NCBI RefSeq assembly: GCF_004681185.1
Contig: NZ_SRIF01000007.1
Coordinates: forward strand, 108,463-172,462
Direction of reading: 5' to 3'
Origin: Haloarcula amylovorans
GTDB lineage: Archaea; Halobacteriota; Halobacteria; Halobacteriales; Haloarculaceae
DNA: 64,000 nucleotides
The number at the start of each line of letters is the position of its first letter. The stretch's first letter is position 1. The notes under the pieces are model-generated. The model was not told the DNA's origin. It saw only the letters and a list, made by a program, of their open reading frames with translations, and searched no databases. Below are positions 9,535 to 18,439 of this stretch, piece by piece. Position numbers and translations under genes: made by a program.

Positions 9535-10782
9535 ATGACAACGTCAGAATCCGCAGAGCTGCCCGTCACCTACGCCGACATCGAGCGGGCGCGCGAACGC
9601 CTCGACGACGACACCGTCGTCAAGAAAACGCCAGTCGAACGGAGTTCATCGCTCGACAAGTTCGTCGGCGGCGAGGTGTACCTGAAGATGGAACACCTCC
9701 AGTGGACGGGGTCGTTCAAGACCAGAGGCGCGTACAACAAGATTTCACAGGACGTCGAAGAGGGCGTCGACGAGTTCGTCGCCGCGAGTGCGGGCAATCA
9801 CGCACAGGGCGTCGCCCTCGCGGCGACAAAGTGTGGTGCCGACTCGACCATCTTCATGCCGGTCAACGCCCCACAGGCGAAGGTCGACGCCACACGCGAC
9901 TACGGCGCGACGGTCAAACTCGTCGGCAAGGACTTCCAGGAGACAATGGCCCATGCACAGTCGGCCGTCAAGGAGAGCGACGCCGCCTTCGTCCACGCGT
10001 ACGACGACACGGACATCATCGCCGGACAGGGGACCCTTGGTGCCGAGATGTACCAAGACTACCCCAACATGGATACCGTCGTGGTGCCAATCGGCGGCGG
10101 CGGCCTCATCAGCGGTGTCTCGACGGCCATCAAGCATCTCTCGCCAGAGACGCGAGTCGTCGGCGTACAGGCGACCGGTGCCGAGACGGTCCACGAGAGT
10201 ATCGACAAGGGGATGCCTGTGACGCTTGACGAGGTCGATACCATCGCAGACGGCATCGCAACTGGCGGCATCTCCGAGACGACCCTAAGTATCATCCAGC
10301 AAAACGTCGACGACGTGGTGACCGTTACTGACACCGAAATCTCACGGGCCATCCTCCTGTTGATGGAGCGTGCTAAACAGGTCGTGGAGGGCGCGGCGGC
10401 CGCCTCCGTCGCCGCCATTCTGGGTGACGACCTCGATGTCACCGACGAGACGGTGATGCCACTGCTCTGTGGCGGGAACCTCGACATGACACAACTCCGG
10501 ACGGTACTCATCCACGCGCTTACCGAGCGTCGGCAACTTCTGCGCCTTTGGGTCCGTATCGACGATCGACCCGGCGCCATGGAAGATATCTCGGGGACTA
10601 TCGCCGACCAAGGCGCGAACATCCACGACGTGCGTCACGAGCGCTCCGTCGAGGATTTAGATGTCGGCGAGGCGTATCTCGTGTTCAATGTCGAGACCAG
10701 CGGCCAGGAACACGCCAATTCCATCGTGGAAGCCATCCGCGAGACTGGCTATCCCGTCGAAGATATAGCTAGGGCGGTCTGA
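9535..10782 (+). CDS. Serine/threonine dehydratase with ACT domain
   Basis: A 415-residue fold-type II PLP enzyme. GSFKTRGAYN contains the PLP-binding Lys62, SAGNHAQG (about 85-92) binds the substrate carboxylate and IGGGGLISG binds the cofactor phosphate. A C-terminal ACT domain (about 328-410, RIDDRPGAMEDI) suggests allosteric control by an amino acid. It removes ammonia from threonine (to 2-oxobutyrate) or serine (to pyruvate). Its position right after the two flavoproteins, with glyA at the window edge, argues for serine made from methylglycines. RidA, which clears its enamine intermediates, is encoded at 16854. It could instead be biosynthetic IlvA; specificity cannot be read from sequence. 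Confidence 0.9.
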   Translation: MTTSESAELPVTYADIERARERLDDDTVVKKTPVERSSSLDKFVGGEVYLKMEHLQWTGSFKTRGAYNKISQDVEEGVDEFVAASAGNHAQGVALAATKCGADSTIFMPVNAPQAKVDATRDYGATVKLVGKDFQETMAHAQSAVKESDAAFVHAYDDTDIIAGQGTLGAEMYQDYPNMDTVVVPIGGGGLISGVSTAIKHLSPETRVVGVQATGAETVHESIDKGMPVTLDEVDTIADGIATGGISETTLSIIQQNVDDVVTVTDTEISRAILLLMERAKQVVEGAAAASVAAILGDDLDVTDETVMPLLCGGNLDMTQLRTVLIHALTERRQLLRLWVRIDDRPGAMEDISGTIADQGANIHDVRHERSVEDLDVGEAYLVFNVETSGQEHANSIVEAIRETGYPVEDIARAV

Positions 10783-10989
10783 TAGGGCACTGGTCTCTCC
10801 GTTTTTCGAAGTGTGATAGTGTTCGTCCCGTTTTTCCTTCGAAGTATACGTCAAATACTGTTGGATTTCGTGTGAAATTACCTCTGCGCAGTCGGGGAAG
10901 TACGATTGCACCATAGGGTATACACGAACCTATGTTAATTCCATACGTCGGGGTGGAGGAATTGAAGAAGCCGTCGAGTCGGCCGCCGT

Positions 10990-11140
10990 CACGATAGATG
11001 ACGGCGCCGCCAAACAGCACCGCCAGGAGAAACGACGTTGTGACCCAGAACAATGGGGATACGCCGGTGACCATCGTCGGGTCGAATGCCTGCAGGGACG
11101 CTATCGAAGATAGTCCCGTGAAAGCAGGAGTGGCGGCCAC
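10990..11140 (-). pseudogene. Fragment of a membrane protein N-terminus (unrecognised)
   Basis: In the 460-bp gap between the dehydratase and folCP the minus strand reads about 50 residues from a GTG at 11140, with one convincing membrane helix (PLFWVTTSFLLAVLFGGAVI) followed by YRDGGRLDGFF. The coding character ends near 10990. It resembles the start of a haloarchaeal small membrane protein, but no family was recognised. The rest of 10783-11242 shows no supported gene. Confidence 0.3.
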
Positions 11141-11242
11141 ACGTCGGCTGTTGGCGTGGCGCTCAGTTTCACGATGGTGTGAAAATCTGTCGGTCGGCTC
11201 CGGCCTGAGGGCTGGCTCTCGAAGGCATCCGTTCGAGATCCA

Positions 11243-13627
11243 CTATACGTCGTTCGCTGCTGAGACGGTTCGAACAGCCGCCGCGTTCTCCCTAACGTCG
11301 TGGACACGGACCACGTCGGCGCTCCGTTCAGCTGCCATCGTGGTCACGGCAATAGTCGGAGGTAGACGGCCCCCGCTGTGACAATCGACCCTCTCGAACA
11401 TCGACTTCCGGGAGTGGCCGACCATCACGGGACAACCGAGCGCCCGTAGCTCTGCGAGACGGTTGACCAACGCGAACGATTCAGCGGCGTCCTTGCCGAA
11501 CCCACAGCCCGGGTCGACAATAATCTGCTCTCGGTCGATGCCCGCCTGTTCTGCGAGAAGCACTTGCTCTCGCAGGTCGGAGACGACGTCGACGACTACG
11601 TCATCGTACGTCGCCGTCCGGTCCAGGTCGACGGGTGCCGAAAGACTGTGCATGAGAACCAGTGAGGCGTCGTGGTCGGCAACGACGAAGCGCATCTCCG
11701 GGTCCGAGAGGCCCGAGACGTCGTTCACGATGTCAGCACCAGCGTTCAGTGCGGCGTCTGCGACGGCTGCTTTCCGGGTGTCGACAGAGATAGGGACGCC
11801 CAGCGACGAGAGCGCTTCGATGACCGGGACCACGCGGTCTATCTCTTCGCTCACCGGGACTGGGTCGGCGCCAGGCCGGGTGCTCTCTCCGCCCACGTCA
11901 ACGATGTCCGCACCGGCGGCGACCATCTCCTCGGTGCGTTCGACTGCCGTGTCGAGACGGTTGTACTTACCGCCGTCGTGGAAACTGTCTGGGGTGACGT
12001 TCAGAATACCCATCACTGCAGTACCCTCGGTGTCGATTGCTTCGAGCGACGAAGGACCGTCCAGCGCCGACTCCAGTTGGTCGGCGAAATGACCGAGTCC
12101 GTACCCCTCGTCTTCGAGAGCCTGTGTGAGGGCTCGTAATTGTGAGGGCGTCCCTGAGAGCGTCGTCGAGACTAACTTTTCCGGCGCACCGCGCTCGGTA
12201 CGCACGCACGTGCCGCCGATGTTTTCTATACGCTCGCCGACGACTGTGGCCTGTTCGTGTCGCAGTGTGGTTGAGAGAACGCGCGTAGCCACATCCTCGT
12301 CGGTCGGCCCCATCGTCCCGTCAGCGGGCCACTCCACTGTCGGCGCGCCGCCGCCTTTCGGGACGACGGTCCGCGTCCAGTGGTCCCGTGCCTCCGCGAC
12401 GGCGTACAGCGATCCAGCGACGAGTACGCAGTCGAATGCATCCGCAGCGGTTAACGCCTGCTCCGTCGCTTCTGGAACTGACTCGACGCGCCGGAGAACG
12501 TCGGCATTGCCGTCGAAGGCCTGGCCGAGCATCTCGACGTCGGCGGCCCGGTCAACCTTCGGTTGGGTGACGAAGACGGTATCGACGTGCGGGAGTTCGG
12601 CGACCATCCCTTCGATGTCCTTCATGTCCATCGCCGCGAAGACAAGATGCAGGTCGTCGTAGTCATACCGTGAGAGTAGATCGTTGAGCGTTGCTATCGC
12701 ACTGGGGTTGTGCGACCCATCGAGGACGACCAGTGGGTCTGTCGAGCGTACTTCGAACCGGCCGGGCCACGTCGCACACCGGAGGCCGTCCGCAATCGTC
12801 TGTTCGTCGACCGACGCGACCTGTCGGGCGAGCGTCGCCGCGATACCGGCATTCGTCGCCTGATGTTCGCCCAACAATTTGAGGTTCGTCTCTACTGCCC
12901 AGTCGGGGCTGGTTATCGACACTTTGTTTTCGACGGCCGAGCGCATCCCATTCTCGACGGCGGTGACGTCCGCACCGTCCGTATCCACAGTGATCACGTC
13001 CGTCTCAGAGCGCACGGCGTTGAGAGCAGCACCCGTGGTGCCGGTCACGAGAGGTGCGTCTATGGGTGCGACCTGTACTTTGTCACGGGCGATCTCCTCG
13101 ACGGTGTCGCCAAGTAAGTCCGTATGCTCCAGACTGACGCTCGTGACGGCGCTCGCGACGGGGTTGACGGCGCTGGTCGCGTCGTACCGGCCGCCGATAC
13201 CGACTTCAAGAACGGCGACGTCGACGTCCTCGGCACCAAAGTGGAACAGCGCGAGGGCGGTGAGGACTTCAAAGTGGGTGGGCATGTCGTCGTCTGCCCG
13301 CAATCGCTCGATGCAGGGATCGATTCGCTCGACGAACTCGGTAACTCGCGTTTTCGGAACCTTCCGACCGTTGACTCTGACCTGTTCGCGGAAGTCGTTC
13401 AGTGCCGGCGACGTGAACAGCCCGACATCCAGACCGGCAGTCCGAAGGACACTCTCCAGCATACGGGCGGTACTCCCCTTGCCGTTCGACCCCGCTATCT
13501 GGACGCAGTCGACGGATACCTGTGGAGTCCCCAAGTGTGAGAGCATCCGCGCCGTCGTCTCCGTGCCCAGTTTGGGCCGACGACGCTGTAGTGACTGCAG
13601 GTAGTCGGCGGCCTCGTGATACTCCAT
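11243..13627 (-). CDS. folCP: Bifunctional folylpolyglutamate/dihydrofolate synthase - dihydropteroate synthase
   Basis: A 794-residue fusion from the ATG at 13627. The N-terminal half is a Mur-ligase-like FolC domain with the P-loop AGSNGKGST (45-53), FTSPALNDFREQVRVNG and LDGSHNPSA. The C-terminal part from about residue 535 is a FolP TIM barrel with MGILNVTPDSFHDGG, DVGGESTRPGA, SVDTRKAAVA and DPGCGFGK. FolP joins pABA to the pterin; FolC adds glutamate. FolC-FolP fusions are known from haloarchaea. The roughly 130 residues between the domains, including GGTCVRTERGAPEKL, may be a separate small domain. FolE, PabA/PabB and FolD nearby complete a folate cluster. Start codons upstream of 13627 are possible but less family-like. 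Confidence 0.93.
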   Translation of the reverse strand: MEYHEAADYLQSLQRRRPKLGTETTARMLSHLGTPQVSVDCVQIAGSNGKGSTARMLESVLRTAGLDVGLFTSPALNDFREQVRVNGRKVPKTRVTEFVERIDPCIERLRADDDMPTHFEVLTALALFHFGAEDVDVAVLEVGIGGRYDATSAVNPVASAVTSVSLEHTDLLGDTVEEIARDKVQVAPIDAPLVTGTTGAALNAVRSETDVITVDTDGADVTAVENGMRSAVENKVSITSPDWAVETNLKLLGEHQATNAGIAATLARQVASVDEQTIADGLRCATWPGRFEVRSTDPLVVLDGSHNPSAIATLNDLLSRYDYDDLHLVFAAMDMKDIEGMVAELPHVDTVFVTQPKVDRAADVEMLGQAFDGNADVLRRVESVPEATEQALTAADAFDCVLVAGSLYAVAEARDHWTRTVVPKGGGAPTVEWPADGTMGPTDEDVATRVLSTTLRHEQATVVGERIENIGGTCVRTERGAPEKLVSTTLSGTPSQLRALTQALEDEGYGLGHFADQLESALDGPSSLEAIDTEGTAVMGILNVTPDSFHDGGKYNRLDTAVERTEEMVAAGADIVDVGGESTRPGADPVPVSEEIDRVVPVIEALSSLGVPISVDTRKAAVADAALNAGADIVNDVSGLSDPEMRFVVADHDASLVLMHSLSAPVDLDRTATYDDVVVDVVSDLREQVLLAEQAGIDREQIIVDPGCGFGKDAAESFALVNRLAELRALGCPVMVGHSRKSMFERVDCHSGGRLPPTIAVTTMAAERSADVVRVHDVRENAAAVRTVSAANDV

Positions 13628-13725
13628 AGCACATGTGGTGGGCTTCACCCTGATTAAAGCTATCGCCGTCCAACGGAACGACCTTGAACGAGTGATTTAT
13701 TGGCACGGACTGTGAGATGCACGGT

Positions 13726-14919
13726 ATGACTGTGGAAGCGACAGCCAACCTCGCGAGCGAGCAGCCCTACGTGACGTTGTTCGACGCGACGGTGCGCTCC
13801 GTCGACGGCTGTGACGTGACGCTGAATCAGACGTATTTCTACGCCGAGGGTGGCGGCCAACCGGCCGACAGAGGCACTCTATCCGGCATCAGCGTCGTCG
13901 ACGTCCAGAAACACAATGGCGAGACGGTCCACACGCTTGCCGAAGCACCCGATATCGAAGTAGGCGCGACGGTCAGCGGTGAGATAGATGAGCAGTTCCG
14001 GACCTACAGCATGCGGGCCCACACCGCGAGTCACGTTGTCTACGGTGTCGGCCGGAAACTGTTCGATAGCCACGGCTATGGCGGGTTCGACATCGGTGAG
14101 GACAACATCCGCCTCGATTTCTACGCCGACACCGACGCCGACGGGGTGAACGCGCTCACGTTCCAGCGCATGGCCAACGAGGCCGTCTGGGACGGCCGCT
14201 CGGTGGAGTGGTACGAAATGGACACCGAGGAGGCGCGCGACGACGACGACATCGTATTCAACCTCGGAGACGCCGACCCAGCCGACAGCGTCCGTATCGT
14301 GGAAATCGATGACTGGGACATCTCAGCCTGTGGCGGCACCCATGTCCGGAACACGAACGAAATCGGTTCCATCGAAGTCATCGACGTCTCGAACCCGGGT
14401 GCGGACCTCGTCCGCGTCGAGTACGCCGTCGGGCCGTCGGCGATTCAGCATCAAATAGACCGGCGGCGGAGCGTCTCTCGCGCCGCCGACATGCTCGATA
14501 CGAGTGTCGAGGACCTCGCACAGCGATCACGAGAGCTACTGGAGGAAAAGAAGTCGCTACAGGCCGACGTGGACGAACTGCACAAACGACTGCTGGATGC
14601 ACGCATTTCCTCGCTGGCGGCCGACACGACGACCAGAGACGGGCAAGAATGGCTGGTTGGCACTGTTGACAGTGTGGGACCAAACACCGTTGCCAACCGC
14701 GTGGGAGCGCTCAACGAGGACGCCGGAGACGTGGTCGTTCTCACCGGGCGAGACGGATCGACGTTCGTGGTCGTCGGCACGGACGGCGAGACGGACGCCA
14801 ACGCGGTCATAGACGACGTGACTGGCGAGTTCGGCGGTGGCGGCGGCGGCCAACCGACGCTCGCTCAGGGTGGTGGCCTCGACGCCGATCCAGAGACAGT
14901 CGTCGAGTATCTACGCTAG
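13726..14919 (+). CDS. alaX: AlaX-type alanyl-tRNA editing protein (with DHHA1-like C-terminus)
   Basis: A 397-residue protein from the second of two nearby ATGs (13717 is also possible). The TATA-like TTTATT near 13697 fits a leaderless start at 13726. It corresponds to the editing half of AlaRS. YFYAEGGGQPADRG is typical of the editing domain. His99 and His103 in HTASH with Cys202 and His206 in CGGTH form the zinc site that removes Ser or Gly from tRNA-Ala. A coiled segment (about 250-290) leads to a DHHA1-like domain ending in GGGGGGQPTLAQGGG. This is the long AlaX class. It is divergent from folCP with a 98-bp gap. Confidence 0.9.
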   Translation: MTVEATANLASEQPYVTLFDATVRSVDGCDVTLNQTYFYAEGGGQPADRGTLSGISVVDVQKHNGETVHTLAEAPDIEVGATVSGEIDEQFRTYSMRAHTASHVVYGVGRKLFDSHGYGGFDIGEDNIRLDFYADTDADGVNALTFQRMANEAVWDGRSVEWYEMDTEEARDDDDIVFNLGDADPADSVRIVEIDDWDISACGGTHVRNTNEIGSIEVIDVSNPGADLVRVEYAVGPSAIQHQIDRRRSVSRAADMLDTSVEDLAQRSRELLEEKKSLQADVDELHKRLLDARISSLAADTTTRDGQEWLVGTVDSVGPNTVANRVGALNEDAGDVVVLTGRDGSTFVVVGTDGETDANAVIDDVTGEFGGGGGGQPTLAQGGGLDADPETVVEYLR

Positions 14920-15175
14920 GAGTGACGCGGCCCCACGACGGGAGAGAGATCTCGTCGCGTCGGCTGCCAGATCCGACGAGCGAACTGACTGGTCGCGAAC
15001 ACATCCTATTCTGAACTTGTCATATGTACTGATATCATTACGACGGTACAGAGAACTACCTGCTTTCTGGTTGAAGCCCCCACCTCACAATGCATCTATG
15101 TGCTCGGTACGGACGAGATGATGGAACACTAACTTGTCGTGTAAAACGGACTATCAGCGGATTCGCTGGACGGGG

Positions 15176-15817
15176 TCAGTGGCCGTCCCGCGTAATGCCG
15201 TGGCGCCGAATGGCTTCACGGAACTGGTCGTGGTCCGACTCGCTGAATGTCCCTGTCTGCTCTCTCGTCGTCGTTTCCGTCGATGTCTCCACGCCGCGCA
15301 TTACTTCACACATATGCGTCGCCGTTAGTTCCACAGCTACCCCGCGGGCACTAAGTTCGTCGACGAGGCCCGTTGCGAGGTCGTGTGTCAGCGCCTCTTG
15401 CGTGGTCAACTGGCGTGATTGCCACCGAACGTAGCGGATGAGTTTCGAGAGGCCGACCATCTCCTCGTCCGGTCGGTACGCGACGTGGGCAATGCCCTCA
15501 AACGGAAGCATGTGGTGTTCACACATGCTGTGGAGCGGGATTCCGGTTTTGATCACTAGACTGTCCGTCTCCGCTTCGAACGTCCGCATTACGGGCTTCG
15601 CTTCGTGACGCGTTCCCTCGGTCAGTGTCTCCAGCATCTCTGGGACGCGACGGTTCCACGTGTCGTAGATACCCGCTTCGTCGGGATTGCGTCCGACCGC
15701 CTCAAGGAGCAGTCGCGTGCCCTCACGTGCCTTCTGTTCGTCGAATCCGGCCATCGGACCGGTCGTCTCGCTACCAGTATCGTACTGGAACTCGGCTTTC
15801 TGTTCCTGCGAATCCAT
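15176..15817 (-). CDS. folE: GTP cyclohydrolase I
   Basis: A 213-residue protein from the ATG at 15817. A TATA-like GATTTATAC about 27 bp upstream selects this start over a TTG further up. Family marks are SMCEHHMLPF, which holds the zinc Cys and His residues, YRPDEEMVGLSKL, RWQSRQLTTQEALT and ATHMCEVMRGVE. FolE opens the GTP ring to dihydroneopterin triphosphate, the first step of folate and pterin synthesis. Haloarchaea generally use other GTP cyclohydrolases, but FolE1 homologs occur in members that make folate. It fits with folCP, pabAB and folD in the same 10 kb. The 256 bp upstream of its stop (14920-15175) hold nothing recognisable. Confidence 0.92.
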   Translation of the reverse strand: MDSQEQKAEFQYDTGSETTGPMAGFDEQKAREGTRLLLEAVGRNPDEAGIYDTWNRRVPEMLETLTEGTRHEAKPVMRTFEAETDSLVIKTGIPLHSMCEHHMLPFEGIAHVAYRPDEEMVGLSKLIRYVRWQSRQLTTQEALTHDLATGLVDELSARGVAVELTATHMCEVMRGVETSTETTTREQTGTFSESDHDQFREAIRRHGITRDGH

Positions 15818-15945
15818 TACGTCGGACAAACAGAATCCAGCGTATAAATCTACTGTCGGCGGAGGCGAAATCGGCTCGTGGCCGGTGTGCGTAACAACGA
15901 TAACACTGTGAAAATATAGTCAGAAAGTTTGAACTACCACATAAG

Positions 15946-16491
15946 TTAGAACTGAAGTTTCGTGAGAATGGACTGCCCGGCCTCAGTCGTCGCTGGCCAC
16001 ACCCCCGGCGTCCGCAGCACCGTCTCGTCAGTCTCTGGTCCGAGCGGTTCCAGACGGACGTTAGACATGTTTTTTGGAGATACCCACTGTTGGGTCAAAG
16101 GTCTCCCCGGTGAGTTTGTTCACCGCGCCAGCCGCGAAGTGCATCAGGATGAAGAGCGTCCCCAGTCCCACACGCTTGGGGGTTGCGCCTTCACGGCGAT
16201 AAAGCCCCGCCGAGACTCAACACGAGCGTACTCGCCGTCGATGACGCCCAACTGCTCTGCCGTCTCCAGGTTAATTTCGACGAAGCTCTCATCAACATGG
16301 CTGCTCAGCCCCTCGATGCGGCGCGTAATCTGGCCTAAGTGCCAGTGGTACAGCACACGCCTAGACGTCAGCGTCAGCGGGAACTCCTCGTCCACGTGAA
16401 ACGCTGTCTCTACAGTTTCGGTCCGCTCTTCGACGCGTTGACCCACCATCTCGCCGGCGGTCCGTTCGGTCTGCTCGGCGAGAGAATTCAC
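15946..16491 (-). pseudogene. C-terminal remnant of a molybdopterin oxidoreductase (formate dehydrogenase alpha-like)
   Basis: The minus strand encodes the dinucleotide-binding C-terminal domain of an FdhA-type enzyme: FPLTLTSRRVLYHWHLGQITRR, then LGVIDGEYARVESRRG. After a frameshift near 16150 the typical HFAAGAVNKLTGETFDP follows. A second frame change near 16070 leads into NVRLEPLGPETDETVL and a stop at 15946. The catalytic N-terminal 500 or more residues are absent; upstream sequence belongs to a chemotaxis transducer remnant. Formate oxidation would suit a C1 island, so this may be a lost part of it. Confidence 0.6.
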
Positions 16492-16514
16492 CCCGTCGAC
16501 GACGACGGCAATCT

Positions 16515-16748
16515 CTCTCCGTCAACAGCGGTTCGGTCACCGCCCGCACGCGCGGCCTCGATGTTCGTGTTCAGCGCCAGCATAGCCGTATCGATCTGTC
16601 CCCTGATAGCGTCGAGTTCGTCGAAAGCCTCGTTGGCTGTCTCCTGCCCATCCCGTCCCGTGTCCGTGGTCTCCTCGTCTGTGGACGCGATTGTCGCAGC
16701 GGTCAACGTTATCACCTCAATAGTTTCCGAGAGGTCGGATATCTCCTC
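16515..16748 (-). pseudogene. Remnant of a haloarchaeal methyl-accepting transducer (Htr)
   Basis: The minus strand reads EEISDLSETIEVIT, a short linker, then ETANEAFDELDAIRGQIDTAMLALNTNIEAARAGG. The last block is the conserved signalling-tip region of methyl-accepting chemotaxis proteins (canonically LALNAAIEAARAGE). No transmembrane or start region is visible, and the frame runs directly into the FdhA remnant. It is a short internal fragment left by rearrangement. Confidence 0.6.
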
Positions 16749-16853
16749 GGACCGCCTCCTCGGTCGTCGTCTACACGTGTTCCGATTGTAGCAACGGGTC
16801 AGCCGAATGGCTGATCGGACCAGCAAAACGGATGACGAAAACGGCGGCTGACG

Positions 16854-17234
16854 TCAGTTTGTCGTCGCGATAGCCTCTATCTCGACGGCAGCGCCCTTCG
16901 GTACGGCGCCCGCGCCGACGGCACTCCGGGCTGGTGGGCCCTCGTCGAAGAACTCGCTGTAGGCCTCGTTGAACTCGTCGAAGTCGTCGATATCGTCCAG
17001 GAACACCGTCGTCTTGAGCAGGTCGTCCATAGAGAGGCCTTCGGATTCGAGGATGGCTTCGACGTTCTCCATGCACTGTTCGGTCTGGTCGGCGACGGAC
17101 TCGTCGTCCAGTAGTTCGCCGTCATTAGTTAGCGGCAGTTGACCCGCTGTGATGAGGATGTCGCCATTAGTCGTCGCCTGACTGTACGCGCCGACCGCCG
17201 CCGGCGCATCGTCGGTACTGATTGTGCGCTTCAT
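16854..17234 (-). CDS. ridA: RidA-family enamine/imine deaminase
   Basis: A 126-residue protein, full length for the family. YSQATTNGDILITAGQLPL, NVEAILESEGLSMDDLLKTTVFLDD and PPARSAVGAGAVPKGAAVEIEAIA are the family blocks; the Arg in PPARSAV binds the substrate carboxylate. RidA speeds hydrolysis of reactive 2-aminoacrylate and 2-aminocrotonate released by PLP-dependent Ser/Thr dehydratases. Such a dehydratase is encoded at 9535, so the two are functionally linked although not in one operon. Confidence 0.93.
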   Translation of the reverse strand: MKRTISTDDAPAAVGAYSQATTNGDILITAGQLPLTNDGELLDDESVADQTEQCMENVEAILESEGLSMDDLLKTTVFLDDIDDFDEFNEAYSEFFDEGPPARSAVGAGAVPKGAAVEIEAIATTN

Positions 17235-17329
17235 AATCGCTCATTGCCGGGCCCATCTCTTAAATCCCGGTTGAGTGGCCCGTTAGTGCCACATCACGTC
17301 AGCGAAACGATCGGTTGTGGCGAATCGTG

Positions 17330-17765
17330 GCTACTGGTTGATGACGACGATTGCGGTCGACGGCAATCCAATGCCCGTGACTTTCTGGGCAGACACCGGT
17401 TCGCCCAGGATGACGGTGCTGATGACCGCCACGGTGACGAAGTACATCCCGCCGGTGCTCGAGACGCCGGCCGTCGACCCGACGGAGACGCTAATGAACG
17501 TCGAGACAACGCCGACGGCAGCCGCAACGTCCGCCAATCCGGAGTTCAATAACACTTGTTTGTGACCACAAGCGACGCGTCAGAGGTGACACTAGAAGCC
17601 GGCGACGACGGCCGCTGTGGCGTACGAGAAGAATGCCGACACCACTAGGTAAATCGTGTTCGAAGCGACGTTGCCGAAGATTATCTAGAACCCCCCACGC
17701 GACCATCGTGCTGAGGCCGGACAGACGGCCGATTTCATCCCTGTACCCCCACGTGTGCGACATCC
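17330..17765 (-). pseudogene. Decayed DMT/EamA-like small membrane transporter
   Basis: From an ATG near 17765 the minus strand starts MSHTWGYRDEIGRLSGL, continues with MVAWGVL, then in a shifted frame GNVASNTIYLVVSAFFSYATAAVVAGF, which ends in a stop. After another shift it reads a hydrophobic run that includes TGGMYFVTVAVISTVILGEPVSAQKVTGIGL. The final block resembles the last two helices of EamA/DMT transporters (LGExxxxxxxxGxxLxxxG). At least one stop and two frameshifts show it is dead. It lies between ridA and pabA. Confidence 0.5.
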
Positions 17766-17866
17766 GAGTGTCTCGTGACCGCCAACGCGGACACGGCCGC
17801 CGACCTCCAGACGGACGGGGCAAACGTCCTCACCGATGACCCAACCGACGAGAAGCGACCTGTGGG

Positions 17867-18439
17867 TCAGACGTCCGCGACGTTCGTACAGAAGTTCTCG
17901 ACTATCCGCTTGCCGGCGTCGGTGAGAATGCTCTCGGGGTGGAACTGCACGCCCACGTGCGGTCGGTCGGTGTGCTGGACGCCCATCACAACGCGCTGTT
18001 CGTCGTCCGTATGGGCCGTCTCCACGAGTTCATCGGGTAGGTCGCAGTCCTCGACGGCCAACGAGTGGTACCGGCCGACTTCAAAGGGGTCGTCAACGCC
18101 TTCGTAGAGGCCCGTGTGGTCGTGTCGGACCTCCGAAGGCTTACCGTGGACAACCTCCGGAGCGTGTCCGACCGCCGCGCCGTGGGCCGCACACAATGCC
18201 TGATGTCCCAGACAGACGCCAAGCGCGGGGTAATCCGTTTCGGCGAAGACATCGATGGAGACGCCCGCGTCGGCCGGCGTGCCCGGACCAGGCGAGACGA
18301 CGATGCCGTCGGGGCCGAGTTCGCGGATACCGGCTACGTCGATGGCGTCATTGCGTCTCACCTCAACGTCGTCGAATTCGCCGACGTACTGGACGAGGTT
18401 GTACGCGAACGAGTCGTAGTTGTCGACGATGAGTATCAT
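17867..18439 (-). CDS. pabA: Aminodeoxychorismate synthase glutamine amidotransferase subunit
   Basis: A 190-residue class I glutamine amidotransferase. DNYDSFAYNL begins the protein, GVCLGHQ contains the nucleophile Cys76, and HPES supplies His167 and Glu169 of the triad. It releases ammonia from glutamine for the chorismate-binding partner. Its ATG overlaps the partner's stop codon by 4 bp, so the two are translationally coupled. The sequence alone would also fit anthranilate synthase TrpG; the folate neighbours favour PabA. Confidence 0.85.
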   Translation of the reverse strand: MILIVDNYDSFAYNLVQYVGEFDDVEVRRNDAIDVAGIRELGPDGIVVSPGPGTPADAGVSIDVFAETDYPALGVCLGHQALCAAHGAAVGHAPEVVHGKPSEVRHDHTGLYEGVDDPFEVGRYHSLAVEDCDLPDELVETAHTDDEQRVVMGVQHTDRPHVGVQFHPESILTDAGKRIVENFCTNVADV

